A stretch of 64,000 bases of DNA from Adiantum capillus-veneris. Taxonomy: Eukaryota > Streptophyta > Polypodiopsida > Polypodiales > Pteridaceae. A program made the position numbers and the translations under genes. The stretch lies in assembly GCA_014529385.2 (NCBI GenBank), contig CM043947.1, positions 131,647,891 through 131,711,890 on the forward strand, read 5' to 3'. Positions 24,301 through 36,855 of the stretch are shown piece after piece (within the stretch, counting starts at the first letter, position 1; each line of letters begins with the position of its first letter). The notes below the pieces were generated by a model. That model did no database searches, was not told where the DNA came from, and saw only the letters and a list, made by a program, of their open reading frames with translations.

Positions 24301-27300
24301 TTACTGCGTAAATCATAGCTAGACCTTCGCGCTCTGTAGTAGTGTAGTTCATCTCGGCATCATTTAATTGGCGACTTGCAAAGCTAATAGGGTAGTCCAA
24401 TTTATGTTCTCCTGGTTGAGTTAGAACACACCCAATAGCAAAATTTGATGCATCAATATGCACGTGAAAAGGTACATTTCAATCAGGTGTTCGCAGGATT
24501 GGAGCACTTGTTAGGGCCTTCTTTAATAACTCATAAGATTGATGACATTCTTCCGTCCAGTGAAACTCGATAAGAAGCTTGTACAATGGACGCGCTATCT
24601 CGGCAAAGTTTAAAATAAACCTTCGATAATAACCAACATGGCCCATAAATCTTTGAACCCCTTTATAGTTAGTAGGTGGTGGCAAATCGGCAATGACTTT
24701 AATCTTACTCTCATCTGTGGATATCCCGTTCTTGGACACTATATGCCCTAGAATGACTCCATGCTTAACCCAAAATTGGCATTTGAAAGGGTTCAATGAG
24801 ATGCGATAAAATCTGCACCTTTCAAATATTTTTCGTAGATATAACAAATGCTTCTCCCAAGAAGAATAAACACAAAGGTCGTCTAGGAAAGCTTCACAAA
24901 ACTCCCTTAGAAATTCTTTAAACGCAGTGTTTATTAATCGTTGGAATGTAGCAGGGGCATTTGTTAAGCCAAAAGCCATAACACGAAATGCAAACACTCC
25001 AAACTCTGTGATAAAAGCAGTTTTAGCTTGGTCCTCTAATGCAATTGTGATTTGATTGTAACCAGAGTACCCATCTAAAAAGCTATAAGCTTCCTTGCCC
25101 GCAACTCTCTCAAGCACATGTTCTGAATATGGCAAGGGATAATGATCTCTCCTAGTAGCTTCATTAACTTTCTTGAGGTCCACGCACACTCTTAGTTTCC
25201 CATTCTTTTTTGGCACAGGATAAGTTTTTCAATCTCCTCTTGTACAATTTTGGCGTACTTAGGATTCATTGGATAGGGTCGTTGCTGGACGGGTTTAGCA
25301 ATGTTGATCATGGGAATTGTATGTTGCACCACAGAAGGTGGAACGCCCTTCATGTCATGATATGTCCAAGCAAAGATATCCTTGTATTCCTTGAGGAGCT
25401 CCTTAAGTACAGCCTCTTCAGTTTTGGTAAGGTCTTGAGCAATAAAGACTGGTTTAGACTCCTCACCTGGTTCTGCTAATTCTATCTCTTTAACTACCGT
25501 TGGACCATCATAGACTCCAGTGCTTCCATTGGTAGGTATTTGTTGGGCTTTGGCATACACAACCTTTCGCTCCCCCGTGGTATAAGATTTAAAATGTTCA
25601 GGAGCCGTATGTAAGTCAGCAGGCTCTTGTCCTGACGGAGACCTTTCTTTTAGTTCTGCCTCCTTTTGTTGTTGTGCTAACTCTCGCTTTTGACGTCTTC
25701 TTATAGTTCGACTCAATTTCAGCTCTGTAACCTCCAATTGAGCGAGGTCAATGGGTCGCGGGCTGCACTACATGACACTCTGGAGATGTTCACCCCAATT
25801 GTCTACTAGCTTTCGATGAGCATCACATGCCCCTAGATAGCTAAGCCATTCTGCAGTAGATCTTTCCTTGTTTATCCTAGCTCTCACATTTGCTCGATAT
25901 CGTCGTCTCTTATATGACCTTTGTTTCTTGTTAAGGTTTTGATTTTGGTAAATGTTTGAACTCGACTCGCCTGATAGGTCTTCGCTTGTATCTTCTTCAC
26001 TCTCATATAAATTACCATAGATGGTCGTACTAGGCCTTGAGTGTTCAGTTTCTATACTTGGTTCACTCGATGTTTCTTCAGGTTCTGAATCCATTTCTCC
26101 CTGAGATTCCGTTTCTGATGTGTATTGGCCTGAAGCCTTTGAGGAATCATCGATTTCACTCTCAGGTAGGTGTGCCTCTTTCTTATCATCGGATGTTACA
26201 TGCGCTACACCTAACATGTTTACTGGTGCAATGTGTGGTATCTCTTCCCCATCTGGTGTTACCCAGGTTGTTCCTCTAGCTCCCCATGTATCTATAGTTG
26301 CCGCTAGGTGCACCCAATCGACATTGTCTGACTCAGCCATTCCGGGTAGGATATCCATATAAGGAGAGTTCTCCACAATATCCGTGTCTTCGTTACACGT
26401 GTAACAATACTGTAATGGAGCTGAGTGAATTGTTGTGTCTGATCGATTATCAATGATGAATTTATTTCCTAGAGGATGTGTTCGACCACTTAAAAGATCA
26501 ACTCGAATGACAGAGTCTTGGAACTGTAAGTAGACGTGGTTTTTGGACCAGTCATGCACCATTTTTGCTTCCCTCATGAATGGACACCCTAAGATCATCT
26601 CAAATGACATAGGATGCTTGGAAAAATCCATAACAATGAAAGTCTGCCTTACCTTGTGTCCCAAGACCTTGATTCTGAGATCCTTTAGCATTCCAATAGG
26701 TGTAACAATAGATCCATTAGCCATTTTTAACACTACGCTTGTGGCTTCAAGGTGAGGTCGCCCCATAGACTCCCAACAACTCTTTGTCACCATGCTGACT
26801 CCCGCACCACCGTCAAGGACCCCCTTTACAGTTAATCCTTTAGTAGTGATTGGTAGAGTAGCATTAGATTCATCACCTTCAAAGTATTGCCCCAACTTGT
26901 TAACGGGTACTTCAATTACAGATTCATGTCCCGCTAGGTCAGATGGTGGTGCTAAATGTTCCTCATCATTCATTACCGAGTCAGGTTTCTTCATATGTGA
27001 AAACTGTGGTAATCCGGCCTGTAATTCTCCATTGAGGAAGGCTCGAAGAGCTGAAACTAGCTCGGGGTCTTTATATAGTTTGGACATGATGGTGGTTCTA
27101 ACTTCTGAAGACATGAAATCCATCAATTTGGCAACATTTAATGGCATCTTGTGGGACGTAGGACCCTGACAAGAGAACGGTGAAGATGGAATCTCCACTT
27201 CCTCAAGGGGGTCGGGCATTACCTCACCAAACATTCTCTCTAGTAGGAAAGGTGTGTGTCCACTTTCAGATGTCCTACCCTCACTCTCTTCTCGAATGAT

Positions 27301-27507
27301 ACTGGGTATAGCTAACGGCCTGTAGTTCTTGTGAGGTTGAACTTGTGTGGGAAACACTGTGTCCGACATCTGGATATGTTTGGGTTCAGGTTCTAATGTT
27401 CTTTGAGTTTCTTCCACCAAACCCCTCAGTTGTTGGACTCATTCAATTTCCACTGTTGGGTTTGGATAGGTTCCAATCTTTCTCTTGCAATCCTCATTTT
27501 TTGTCTC
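21398..27507 (-). pseudogene. Ty3 copy A Pol: protease-RT-RNase H-integrase-second protease
   Basis: Minus-strand frame pieces in order: linker; retropepsin with LDGGAG (26803-26814); RT starting after a ~52-bp deletion near 25208 that removes its first block; RNase H (HIDASNFAIGCVL, TTEREGLAM); integrase with the HHCC-like zinc region (GCDECQRFK), core (WGLDFVGP, LVSDNGTHF, PQANGQAES) and GPY-type tail (GKGPYRV); then a second retropepsin-like domain with LLDTGAKHNLLS (DTGA at 22531-22520) and LGRTWMLATKCTIDW. Lesions: TAG near 25766, the deletion, TGA at 24481-24479, TAA at 22735-22733, TGA near 22663 and TAA at 21769-21767. The final stop corresponds to that of copy B. Confidence 0.9.
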
Positions 27508-30500
27508 TCATGGCTTATCTTGGGGGTTCGCAACTAGGTGGTTTAACTTTGAATACTCTTTTGGTGTTCGTCGTAATTCCCTCTCGTGATCCTCCTCACT
27601 GGCTTTTTCCTTTGTAGTAATAGTTTTGGTCTCCGTGGTCTCTATCGAATCTGAGTCATCCTCAGGGTCATTCATATACACGGGATCCTCTCCTGTCCCT
27701 ATGTTAGTCTTTGAACTAGGTTTTGAGCTAGAAGCATTAAGGGATTTCTTTCTTCGTGTTTTCTTCTTTCTCGCTCGACCAATGGATGCAGCATCTCTCT
27801 CTTCGAGGATGTAATTTTGCTTTTGGAGCATCGACCGTGTGAGTGCATTCACTGGTGCTATATTTATAGTTGGTGGTGTCCCATCAACAATCTCTATTAT
27901 GTTCAATGGTGTGATTTTCGGTGCGTTTGGATTGTTAGGACACTGTGCGATCAAATGATCTATGCCACAACGATTACAAGTGAGTATTGGCATTGCCAAT
28001 GCACTCCCTTGACTTGTTTGCATTAGTGCAACATTATTTTGCATTCTAATGGGGCACTCAGCTACTCGATGTGGTCCACCACATTCGTAGCACTGAAGAG
28101 GTGGTCTCCTGGCAAAACTATTAATGTTTTGGCCTCTTGCTGCTAGCGCAGTAGCTTGATATACCGGTTTGATTTGTCCCCAATGGTCTTCCATATAATA
28201 CATGGGACACTCCTCAAGCATGTCGACTCCATAGGTGATACTAGATTCTATGTCCTCTTCGCAATCTACATAAGTACTAGATGACTCGCAACCTATTTGG
28301 TTCATAGGTGTAACTCTTGGATGAGGGGGTTGCGGTCCTAGCATTGGAGGTGGCAAAGGTGTGGTTTGGACCACATTTTGGGTTCTAGGGACCATGTGCT
28401 GTAATGGCAACTGTTGCTCCATGGGTGGGGTAGGCATCAATGCAAGAACTCGAGGTCAGTTTGCCCAAGCTATAGGCGGTCTATTTTCCATGATGCGTTT
28501 AAGCATTATGCAATCCTTCGCTTGATGGCCATACCTACCACATGCGTTACAAGTCCCGTTAAACTTTACTCTAAAAGTAGGTCATTCACTCGTAGTATGT
28601 GGGCCCAAGCAAATTGAGCACCATTGTTGCTCCCTTCTTGGATACATATGAGTGTTTTGTGGAGCACGATTATCCCTAAGGCTTTCTTGGATGGCCTTGG
28701 TGAGATCTGCCAAAGTCATCTCAGATATCGTTTGCTCTTTCACGATTGGCTTTATCTTCATTGGCTCATGCCCTGACGCTTGCGAGCTACTAGACTTCGG
28801 CTCGGCGGACACTCTTTCTCCTGCAATCATTAAATTATCCTCCAATTGGATTGCATTCATGGTGACTGCTTCCCAAGTAGTGATACCTCTAATGACTAGG
28901 CCATTATAGATACTTTCATGTCGTAGTCCCCTAATGAATCTATCGAGCAATTGGTTGTTGTTGAATCGCTCGTTTGGATTGCATTGAGAATTCAAATTCT
29001 TTAGGCGACTAATGAAGTCTCTCACGGATTCACCTTCTTCTCGTTGGGCTTTCTGGAGCTGAGAGGCTACACCCCAAAGTACTCCCTCTCGTATGTGCTC
29101 TTTCAAGAACAATCTCCTAAGAGTAGAGTAGATCGTTTTCTCTTCTACTCTTAAGGTTCTATACCAATCTCAAGCCTTTCCGCTTAGGGTCAAACTCAAA
29201 GCCTTACACTTATGTAGCTCATTGTGCTCTTCCAAGGAATCGCACACATGTTCAAAGACTTCCATATGCTTTCTAGCATCTCCGTCTCCACTAAATTTCT
29301 GTGTGAGCTTAGCTACTTGAACTGCCTTGCTCCTAGGCTCTCTATCAGGTGCACTACGGATGTTTTTCGCAATAGAGCGACTGATAGTTTGAGCAAATGC
29401 TGCCAAATCTCCTATTTCAGCAGGTATAATGGGTGTATGTGCTCCTGGAACCACATGCGAGATGGGAGTTGGCCTTGGCCTTGGCATACGCGTGGCTCTT
29501 GGGTCCCATATTTCGTATGGTGGTGTACCAGACGGTGGTCCAAAGTTTACAGGCGTGGCCCTAGGCATAGGGGGTGCCTGATATGGCATGTTATTATTAA
29601 ATGGCATGGCTCCACTTGTATAAGAGCTTGGATAATTCCATTGTGGATTGTAAGCTCTTGGAATAATCGGAGGTGTAGGAGCTACATGAGGCTGAGGTAC
29701 GACAGGTGCACATGATTGATACATACATGTAGGTATAGTTGGGGGCACTGTGCTACTAGGCATCGGCGCAGTGTTAACAAATGAACTCTATGGTGTACTT
29801 CTTGTCATGCTCACCACTGGGATATGTATGGTAGCCGTAGTGTCATTAAGAGAAAGATGAGCTAGATCTGGGAAGGTAAAGCTGCCACTTGTGGGCTCAG
29901 ATTGTACTGAGGCTCCTGGCGAAACAACATATGGAGGATCAATGGGGCTCACTGAGGGAGTCTCCATTTGTGATAGGGTTGGTTGATTGGCATTTCCCGT
30001 ATCCAAGAATCTCATTAGGCCTGTTGAAGGCATGTTGATCCCTGTGTTCTGTCTTTCTAACTCTACAATCCTATGGAGGACATCACAGACTTTCTGTTGT
30101 TGCTCATCTATGCTAGTAGCACCGGATGTGGATTGTAGAACATCTAACCAACCCACATGATAGGTGTGTCCTGTGTACCGATCAGTTAAAGCTTCTTCTT
30201 GTAGGTCATACTCCCAATTTTTGTTTAGGAATATCCCATCTAGGCCTGGCGTGCTGGAGGTTTCCCTCGAAGTGGAAGCGTTATTGCTCCCCATTGCTTG
30301 CCCCTCCGTGACTGCTACCTTGGGAGCACTCGGTTGCTCGGCTTGCATGATTGTTGTCATAGGAGCCTTTGCTTTCAAGGCTCGACTTTGTTCTAGCCTT
30401 CGTAGGTTCTCAATTTCCCTCTCCCTTGTTGCTTGCATATAGCGTTCGATCTCTTGTACTTCGGCAAGACTCCTACCATCAGGTAGTAAAACCTCAGAGG

Positions 30501-30936
30501 GAGATAGTCCTAAAGGATCAGGAGGTGCAGTGGATGGAACATTCACATGCACACTCTCAAGAAGCATAGGGTCTATTTTAGGCATGAATGACGAATTTAC
30601 CTCCCCACTCCCTTCATTTATTTCATTAACCGCATGTTCGGAGCGAGTAGCTCTACTAAGGGTCTCTTTTAAGCGGCTAAACACCCTGGACCCGGGCCGT
30701 GGGCCCATGGCATGCATGTCTTGACTTGAACTATCAGGGTTTGGTGTAGGATACCCCTCCATGACTTCGTAGTCAGAGGAAGAATCACTAGACGTGATAT
30801 GAGGATCTTGGGTCGCGTTACCTTAAGTCCCGGCCGAAGGTCCAGAACCTAGGGTGGAGGAATAATGGGTGCCCGCGTAAATGGAGGCACTACCAATATG
30901 CTCGTGCTCTAACACTCGTCCAGAGCGTAGGTTCAT
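27508..30936 (-). pseudogene. Ty3 copy A Gag, multiple nonsense codons
   Basis: Starts MNLRSGR at 30936, the first ATG shared with copy B. Contains a proline-rich N-terminal half, the retrotransposon Gag (capsid) domain (RKHMEVFEHVCDSL; VRDFISRLKNLN) and CCHC-type knuckles. In-frame stops relative to copy B: TAA 30825-30823, TAG 29790-29788 (Trp codon), TGA 29172-29170 (Gly codon), TGA 28584-28582 (Cys of the first knuckle) and TGA 28458-28456. It closes at TGA 27510-27508, close to the position where copy B also stops. The frame is otherwise collinear with copy B. Confidence 0.88.
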
Positions 30937-31981
30937 ATGACTTGGATCCCCTAGAAGTGTCAGTGAGTGCCCGTGAAGGTTGCTCACCTAGTAATTTTGG
31001 GTGTTTTGCAACCCAAGTCTTTTCTTATTTATTTATTTTTTGATTTTTTGGTCCTTTTTTTCTGACCCAGCTATAGAATAGAACGTATGATAGCTCAAAA
31101 CGAGCGTCTCGGTCAGAGGGACGTGCCGTGCTTTACAGCCCTCCGTTTGGTCACTTTATGCCCTCGGAATCCCTAAAACCGTCAATTTCTAGTAGGGAAC
31201 TAGGCCCAAATTAGAAAGTCTAAGGGTGCAAGTGGGAAGAGAAGGGAGGAGAGTGGAGGACTTGCCCCACATGCTCTCATTCCCTCTTGAGGGGGTAGGG
31301 TATATATATAAGAGTGAGTCTAGTATATATCATAAGATTGAGGACTGAGGCCTGGGCTTGGGCATGGGCTTGGGCTTGGGCTTGGGCTTGGGCTTGGGGA
31401 GATGATCCCGATCAAAATTTTAGTGTAGCCCCCCAGTCACTCACGAATATTTTCGGTTTTTTTTTTTTTTTTTTTTAAGGCGACGACCGTGCGCGGTTTA
31501 TGTGACCCTTTCTTGGCCACACACACTGTCAACACCTACCTAACCTCTCTGTCAACAGCTCACAGACAGCTCACTACCTTATCTACTTACTAACAGTGCT
31601 GCTAATCACTAACTAATCTACCTGCTTACTGACAGTGGGCTAATTTTCCACCTACTTCCTCTCTCACTACCTTCCTGTGCAAAGACTGTGTGCAGGCAAA
31701 CCTTGACAGAAAACTATGTACGGACTGTGTGCAAACAGAAATTGCTAACTGCCTAGCTACTTATTCATTCACTGCGAACAAGCTAATGACTACTAATTGT
31801 GCAAATACTGTGTGCAAACAGAAAACACAACATTATGCAGAAATCGCAGAACTTGCAGACAATACAGAAATTAACAACTTGCAGAAAAATAACTCATTCC
31901 TCTTCTGCTTCCTCTTCTTTCCTACTACAAACAACTCATAGGAGAAGCACAAAGTGCCTCTTGGGCTTAGTGCAGGGCGAT

Positions 31982-31999
31982 TCCCCGGCAACGGCGCCA
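31982..31999 (-). other. Primer-binding site of copy A (tRNA-Asp)
   Basis: The minus strand reads TGGCGCCGTTGCCGGGGA, the exact complement of the 3' 18 bases of plant tRNA-Asp, four bases inside the 5' LTR. This primer is typical of Athila-type Ty3 elements. Confidence 0.9.
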
Positions 32000-32003
32000 A
32001 AAA

Positions 32004-32251
32004 TGTGCACTCCTTGCCGCATTGTCGAAGCAAGGGCCTTGCCTAACACTGTGTGCGAGCCATAGACGGCTCCAAGCACACAACTAGCTTAACTAGTAAG
32101 CTCTAAAGAGGGCAATGGTGTGTCACTCACCGCTCTATGCTCCTGCCGTGGAGGATTCCTCGCCGCGAAGAAGAAGGAGACACCGCTACGTCACGCTCAA
32201 CCGCTTCACCGCCGTCGTGCCGCCGCAATGCTCGATCGCGCTCTCTCTCTC

Positions 32252-32339
<88 letters not shown>

Positions 32340-32662
32340 GGAGGTGAAGAAGAAGAAGATGGAGATGGAGATGGAGCAAGAGCACTCTTCTATTGCACAA
32401 ATGAGAGAATAAGTGAATTTTAGGTTTAGTTGGCTTTTATATGAGCTCACCCCATTCACACTTGGGCGCCCATGCTTAGCCAACTAATCCCTTGAATGTC
32501 CTAGTTAGAGTGCGCCTCTCATCGGCGATCACTCTTACCCTTTTCCTATTGGACCGACAAGCCCGGTACCTGACTCTACCAAATAAATAATACAATGTCC
32601 ACCGTAGGTTACAACGTCCGTCTCGTAGGTGATAGGGTGTCCGTGAGCCGTGAGGGTTAACA
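32004..32662 (-). repeat. 5' LTR of copy A
   Basis: 659 bp. It is longer than the 3' LTR because of expanded (CT)n and (CA)n arrays (32243-32338). Ends TG...CA intact. Confidence 0.93.
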
Positions 32663-32667
32663 TAGTC
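32663..32667. repeat. Inner target-site duplication (right) of copy A
   Basis: TAGTC, matching 18757-18761; the copy B leader resumes here. Confidence 0.93.
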
Positions 32668-33490
32668 GTTAGCTTGTTCGCAGTGAATGAGTAAGTAGGT
32701 AGACAGTTAGCAATTTCTGTTTGCACACAGTCTGTACACAGTTTTTTGTTAAGGTTTGCCTGCACACAGTCCTTGCACAGTAAGGTAGTGAGAGAGGAAG
32801 TAGGTGGACAGTTAGCTCACTGTGAGTAAGCAGTTAACAGAGTGGTTAATATATTAGTTAGTAGATTAGTTAGTGGTTAGTAGTACTGTTAGCAGCACTG
32901 TTAGTAAGTAGATAAGGTAGTGAGCTGTGAGCTGTTGACAGAGAGGTTAGGTAGGTGTTGACAGTGTGTGTGGCCAAGAAAGGGTCACATAAACCGCGCG
33001 CGGTCGTCGCCTTAAAAAAATATATCTTAAAAAATATATATATATATATATTTTGATCGGGATCGGGATCATTTCCCCAAGCCCAAGCCCAAGCCTCAGT
33101 CCTATGATATATACTAGACTCACTCTTATATATATACCCTACCCCCTCAAGAGGGAATGAGAGCATGTGGGGTAAGTCCTCCACTCTCCTCCCTTCTCTT
33201 CCCACTTGCACCCTTAGACTTTCTAATTTGAGTCTAGTTCCCTACTAGAAATTGACGGTTTTAGGGATTCCGAGGGCATAAAGTGACCTAACAGAGGGCT
33301 GTAAAGCACGGCACGTCCCTCTGACCGAGACGCTCCTTTTTAGCTATCATACGTTCTATTCTATAGCTGGGTCAGAAAAAAAAAGGACCAAAAAATAAAA
33401 TAAAAAAGACTTGGGTTGCAAAACACCCAAAAATACTAGGTGAGCAGCCTTCACGGGCACTCACTGGCACTTCTAGGGGATCAAAATCAT
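32668..33490 (+). other. 5' leader of copy B (resumed)
   Basis: Non-coding leader between primer site and gag. It contains several copies of a short CACACAGTC-TGCACAG motif (complement GACTGTGTGCA in copy A at 31684, 31723 and 31806), an AT-rich (TA)n stretch near 33037-33052 and a GCCCAA repeat near 33077-33094 that is longer in copy A (GGGCTT units at about 31355-31398). Confidence 0.7.
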
Positions 33491-36400
33491 ATGAACCTAC
33501 GCTCTGGACGAGTGTTAGAGCACAAGCATATTGGTAGTGCCTCCATTTACATGGGCACCCATTATTCCTCCACCCTAGGTTCTGGACGTTCGGCCGGGAC
33601 TCAAGGTAGCGCGACCCAAGATCCTCATATCGTGTCTAGTGATTCTTCCTCTGACTACGAAGTCATGGAGGGGTATCCTACACCAAACCTTGATAGTTCA
33701 AGTCAAGACAGGCATGCCATGGGCCCACGGCCCGGGTCCAGCGTGTTTAGCCGTTTAAAAGAGACCCTTAGTAGAGCTACTCGCTCCGAACATGCGGTTA
33801 ATGAAATAAATGAAGGGAGTGGGGAAGTAAATTCGTCATTCATGCCTAAAATAGACCCTATGCTTCTTGAGAACGTGCATGTGAATGTTCCATCCACTGC
33901 ACCTCCTGATCCTTTAGGACTATCTCCCTCTGAGGTTCTACTACCCGATGGTAGGAGTTTTGCCGAAGTACAAGAGATCGAACGCTATATGCAAGGAACA
34001 AGGGAGAGGGAAATTGAGAACCTACGAAGGCTAGAACAAAGTCGAGCCCTGAAAGCAAAGGCTCCTATGACAACAATCATGCCACCGAGCAACCCAGTGC
34101 TCCCAAGGTAGCAGTCACGGAGGGGCAAGCGATGGGGAGCAATAATGCTTCCACTTTGAGGGAAACCTCCAGCACGCCAGGCCTAGATGGGATATCCCTA
34201 AACGAAAATTGGGAGTATGACCTACAAGCAGAAGCTTTAACTGATCGGTACACAGGACACACCTATCATGTGGGTTGGTTAGATGTTCTACAATCCACAT
34301 CGGGTGCTACTAGCATAGATGAGCAACAACAGAAAGTCTGTGATGTCCTCCATAGGATTGTAGAGTTAGAAAGACAGAACACCGGGATCAACATGCCTTC
34401 AACAGGCCTAATGAGATTCTTGGATACGGGAAAGGCCAACCAACCAACCCTATCACAAATGGAGACTCCCTCAGTGAGCCCCATTGATCCTCCATATGTT
34501 GTTTCACCGGGAGCCTCAGTACAATCTGAGCCCACAAGTGGCAGCTTTACCTTCCCAGATCTAGCTCATCCTCCTCTTAATGACATTACGACTACCATGC
34601 ATATCCCAGTGGTGAGCATAACAAGAAGTACACCATGGAGTTCATTTGTTAACACTGCGCCGATGCCTAGTAGCACAGTGCCCCCAACTATACCTACATG
34701 TATGTATCAATCATGTGCACCTGTAGTACCTCAGCCTCATGTAGCTCCTACACCTCCGATTATTCCAAGAGCTTACAATCCACAATGGAATTATCCAAGC
34801 TCTTATACAAGTGGAGCCATGCCATTTAATAATAACATGCCATATCAGGCACCCCCTATGCCTATGGCCACGCCTGTAAACTTTGGACCACCGTCTGGTA
34901 CACCACCATACGAAATATGGGACCCAAGAGCCGCGCGTATGCCAAGGCCAAGGCCAACTCCCATCTCACATGTGGTTCCAGGAGCACATACACCCATTAT
35001 ACCTGCTCAAATAGGAGATTTTGCAGCATTTGCTCAAACTATCGGTGGCTCTATTGCGGAAAACATGCGTAGTGCACCTGATAGAGAGCCTAGGAGCAAG
35101 GCAGTTCAAGTAGCTAAGCTCACACAGAAACTTAGTGGAGACGGAGATGCTAGAAAGCATATGGAAGTCTTTGAACATGTGTGCGATTCCTTGGAAGAGC
35201 ACAATGAGCTACATAAGTGTAAGGCTTTGAGTTTGACCCTAAGCAGAAAGGCTGGAGATTGGTATAGAACCTTAAGAGTAGAAGAGAAAACGATCTACTC
35301 TACTCTTAGGAGATTGTTCTTGAACGAGCACATACGAGAGGGAGTACTTTGGGGTGTAGCCTCTCAGCTCTAGAAAGCCCAACGAGAAGAAGGTGAATCC
35401 GTGAGAGACTTCATTAGTCGCGTAAAGAATTTGAATTCTCGATGCAATCCAAACGAGCGATTCAACAACAACCAATTGCTCGATAGATTCATTAGGGGAC
35501 TACGACATGAAAGTATCTATAATGGCCTAGTCATTAGAGGTATCACTACTTGGGAAGCAGTCACCATGAATGCAATCCAATTGGAGGATAATTTAATGAT
35601 TTCAGGAGAAAGAGTGTCTGCCGAGCCGAAGTCTAGTAGCTCGCAAGCGTCAGGGCATGAGCCAATGAAGATAAAGCCAGTCGTGAAAGAGCAAACGATA
35701 TCTGAGATGACTTTGGTAGATCTCACCAAGGCTATCCAAGAAAGCCTTAGGGGTAATCGTGCTCCACAAAACACTCATATGTATCCAAGAAGGGAGCAAC
35801 AATGGTGCTCAATTTGCTTGGGCCCACATACTACGAGTGAATGCCCTATTTTCAGAGTAAAGCTTAACGGAACTTGTAACGCGTGTGGTAGGTATGGCCA
35901 TCAGGCGAAGGATTGCCTAATGCTTAAACGCATCATGGAAAATAGACCGCCTATAGCTTGGGCAGACTCACCTCGAGTTCCTGCATTGATGCCTACCCCA
36001 CCCATGGAGCAACAGTTGCCATTACAGCACATGGTCCCTAGAACCCAAAATGTGGTCCAAACCACACCGTTGCCACCTCCAGTGCTAGGACCGCAACCCC
36101 CTCATCCAAGAGTTACACCGATGAACCAAATAGGTTGCGAGTCATCTAGTACTTATGTAGATTGCGAAGAGGACATAGAATCTAGTATCACCTATGGAGT
36201 CGACATGCTTGAGGAGTGTCCCATGTACTATATGGAAGACCATTGGGGACAAATCAAACCGGTATATCAAGCTACTGCGCTAGCAACGAGAGGCCCAAAA
36301 ATTAATAGTTTTGCCAGGAGACCACCTCTTCAGTGCTACGAATGTGGTGGACCACATCGAGTAGCTGAGTGCCCCATTAGAATGCAAAAGAATGTTGCAC

Positions 36401-36855
36401 TAATGCAAACAAGTCAAGGGAGTGCATTGGCAATGCCAATACTCACTTGTAATCGTTGTGGCATAGATCATTTGATCGCACAGTGTCCTAACAATCCAAA
36501 CGCACCGAAAATCACACCATTGAACTTAATAGAGATTGTTGATGGGACACCACCAATTATAAACATAGTACCAGTAAACGCACTCACACGATCGATGCTC
36601 CAAAAACAAAATTATGTTCTTGAGGAAAGAGACACGGCATCAATTGCCCAATCTCAGAAAAAGAAGAAAACACGAAGAAAGAGATCGCAAAAAGCAGCGA
36701 AGTCAGACCCCAGTTCAAAGACCAACATAGGGACTGGTGATGACCCCGTATATATGAACGACACTGAAGAAGATTCTGATTCAGGTGAAACCATGGAGAC
36801 CAAAACGACCACTAACATAGAAACCAACAAGGAAGATCTTCATGAGCCACAATAG
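33491..36855 (+). pseudogene. Ty3 copy B Gag, four zinc knuckles, one frameshift and one stop
   Basis: Begins MNLRSGRVLEH at 33491 (an upstream in-frame GTG exists). A one-base loss near 34081-34090 shifts the frame relative to copy A, and CAG to TAG at 35371-35373 interrupts the capsid domain (DARKHMEVFEHVCDSLEEH; VRDFISRVKNLNSRCN). Four zinc knuckles follow: CSICLGPHTTSEC (35806-35844), CNACGRYGHQAKDC (35875-35916, canonical spacing), CYECGGPHRVAEC (36334-36372) and CNRCGIDHLIAQC (36448-36486); three have three instead of four residues before the histidine. The C-terminus is basic (KKKKTRRKRS) and ends at TAG 36853-36855, after which pol continues in the same frame. Gag would form the virus-like particle and bind the element RNA. 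Confidence 0.9.

Larger units (their letters stand above)
18762..32662 (-). mobile_element. Ty3 retrotransposon copy A (minus strand), nested in copy B
   Basis: A full-length 13,901-bp member of the same family as copy B, inserted in opposite orientation into the copy B leader. LTRs at 18762-19367 (3') and 32004-32662 (5'); primer site at 31982-31999; gag 30936 to 27508; pol 27507 to 21398; downstream ORF 21162 to 20740; polypurine tract 19368-19380, all on the minus strand. LTR differences are roughly 2-3% by eye, fewer than in copy B, as nesting requires. About twelve stops or indels disable it, different from those in copy B. Confidence 0.95.
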
